20,121 nt of DNA, taken from assembly GCA_008931825.1 (NCBI GenBank), contig QXVZ01023744.1, positions 1-20,121 of the forward strand, in the 5' to 3' direction; not shown here. This stretch comes from Phallusia fumigata. Its lineage: Eukaryota; Chordata; Ascidiacea; Phlebobranchia; Ascidiidae. How positions within the stretch are numbered: position 1 is the stretch's first letter. Below are more notes on the stretch, generated by a model. That model was not told the origin of the DNA and did no database searches. It was given only the letters and a program-made list of their open reading frames with translations.

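Overview
The window is eukaryotic genomic DNA. It appears to hold one protein-coding gene on the + strand, entering from the left (5' end not included) and running off the right edge. The organism looks like a compact-genome invertebrate chordate, most probably an ascidian of the Ciona type. That is an inference from very short GT-AG introns (about 52 bp upward), AT-rich introns, extreme abundance of the palindrome TGACGTCA in exons and introns alike, and the protein architecture; no species-diagnostic marker was tested.

Layout. Bases 148-1040 encode pieces of one von Willebrand factor A (vWA) domain in at least three exons, with a degenerate metal site and an unresolved central stretch. From 1576 to the right edge the gene is an almost unbroken series of fibronectin type III (FN3) domains. 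I resolve 41 consecutive units: 38 complete (F1-F37 and F40), and F38, F39 and F41 cut by an N at 19135 or by the window edge. From F2 onward each FN3 is normally two exons. Exon A is always exactly 78 nt (start of domain to just past the core Trp). Exon B is 183-204 nt (from Gly-Ala-x-x-Tyr to the end). Every intron in the FN3 run is phase 1 except the one inside F1, so every half-domain exon is symmetric. I saw no cysteine in the FN3 exons, while the vWA keeps one at each end.

The array has a higher-order structure. Odd units (class X) tend to read G-T-W-Y-x-F-x-V-F-S-I-G...R-x-N...G-S...Q-T, and even units (class Y) G-T-E-Y-R-F-x-V-x-A-V-G...S...E-T-T. The repeat unit is therefore a pair of FN3 domains, and the parity survives from F2 to the right edge. 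A four-domain block F17-F20 resembles F35-F38. A 986-bp segment (17740-18725) recurs at 19136-20121 with about four substitutions, beginning immediately after the N. The array is thus recently expanding, or two haplotypes are joined at an assembly gap.

Introns over 300 bp (1041-1575, 2307-2785, 4381-4818, 8059-8656, 15083-15900) hold a tRNA-derived SINE, a hAT-like terminus, short tandem repeats and otherwise unrecognised AT-rich sequence. I found no convincing gene on the minus strand and no functional RNA gene.

The product is most likely a very large secreted or membrane-anchored adhesion or matrix protein of vWA + poly-FN3 type. The window shows no signal peptide, transmembrane segment, collagen triplets or catalytic domain, so I assign no ortholog or symbol.
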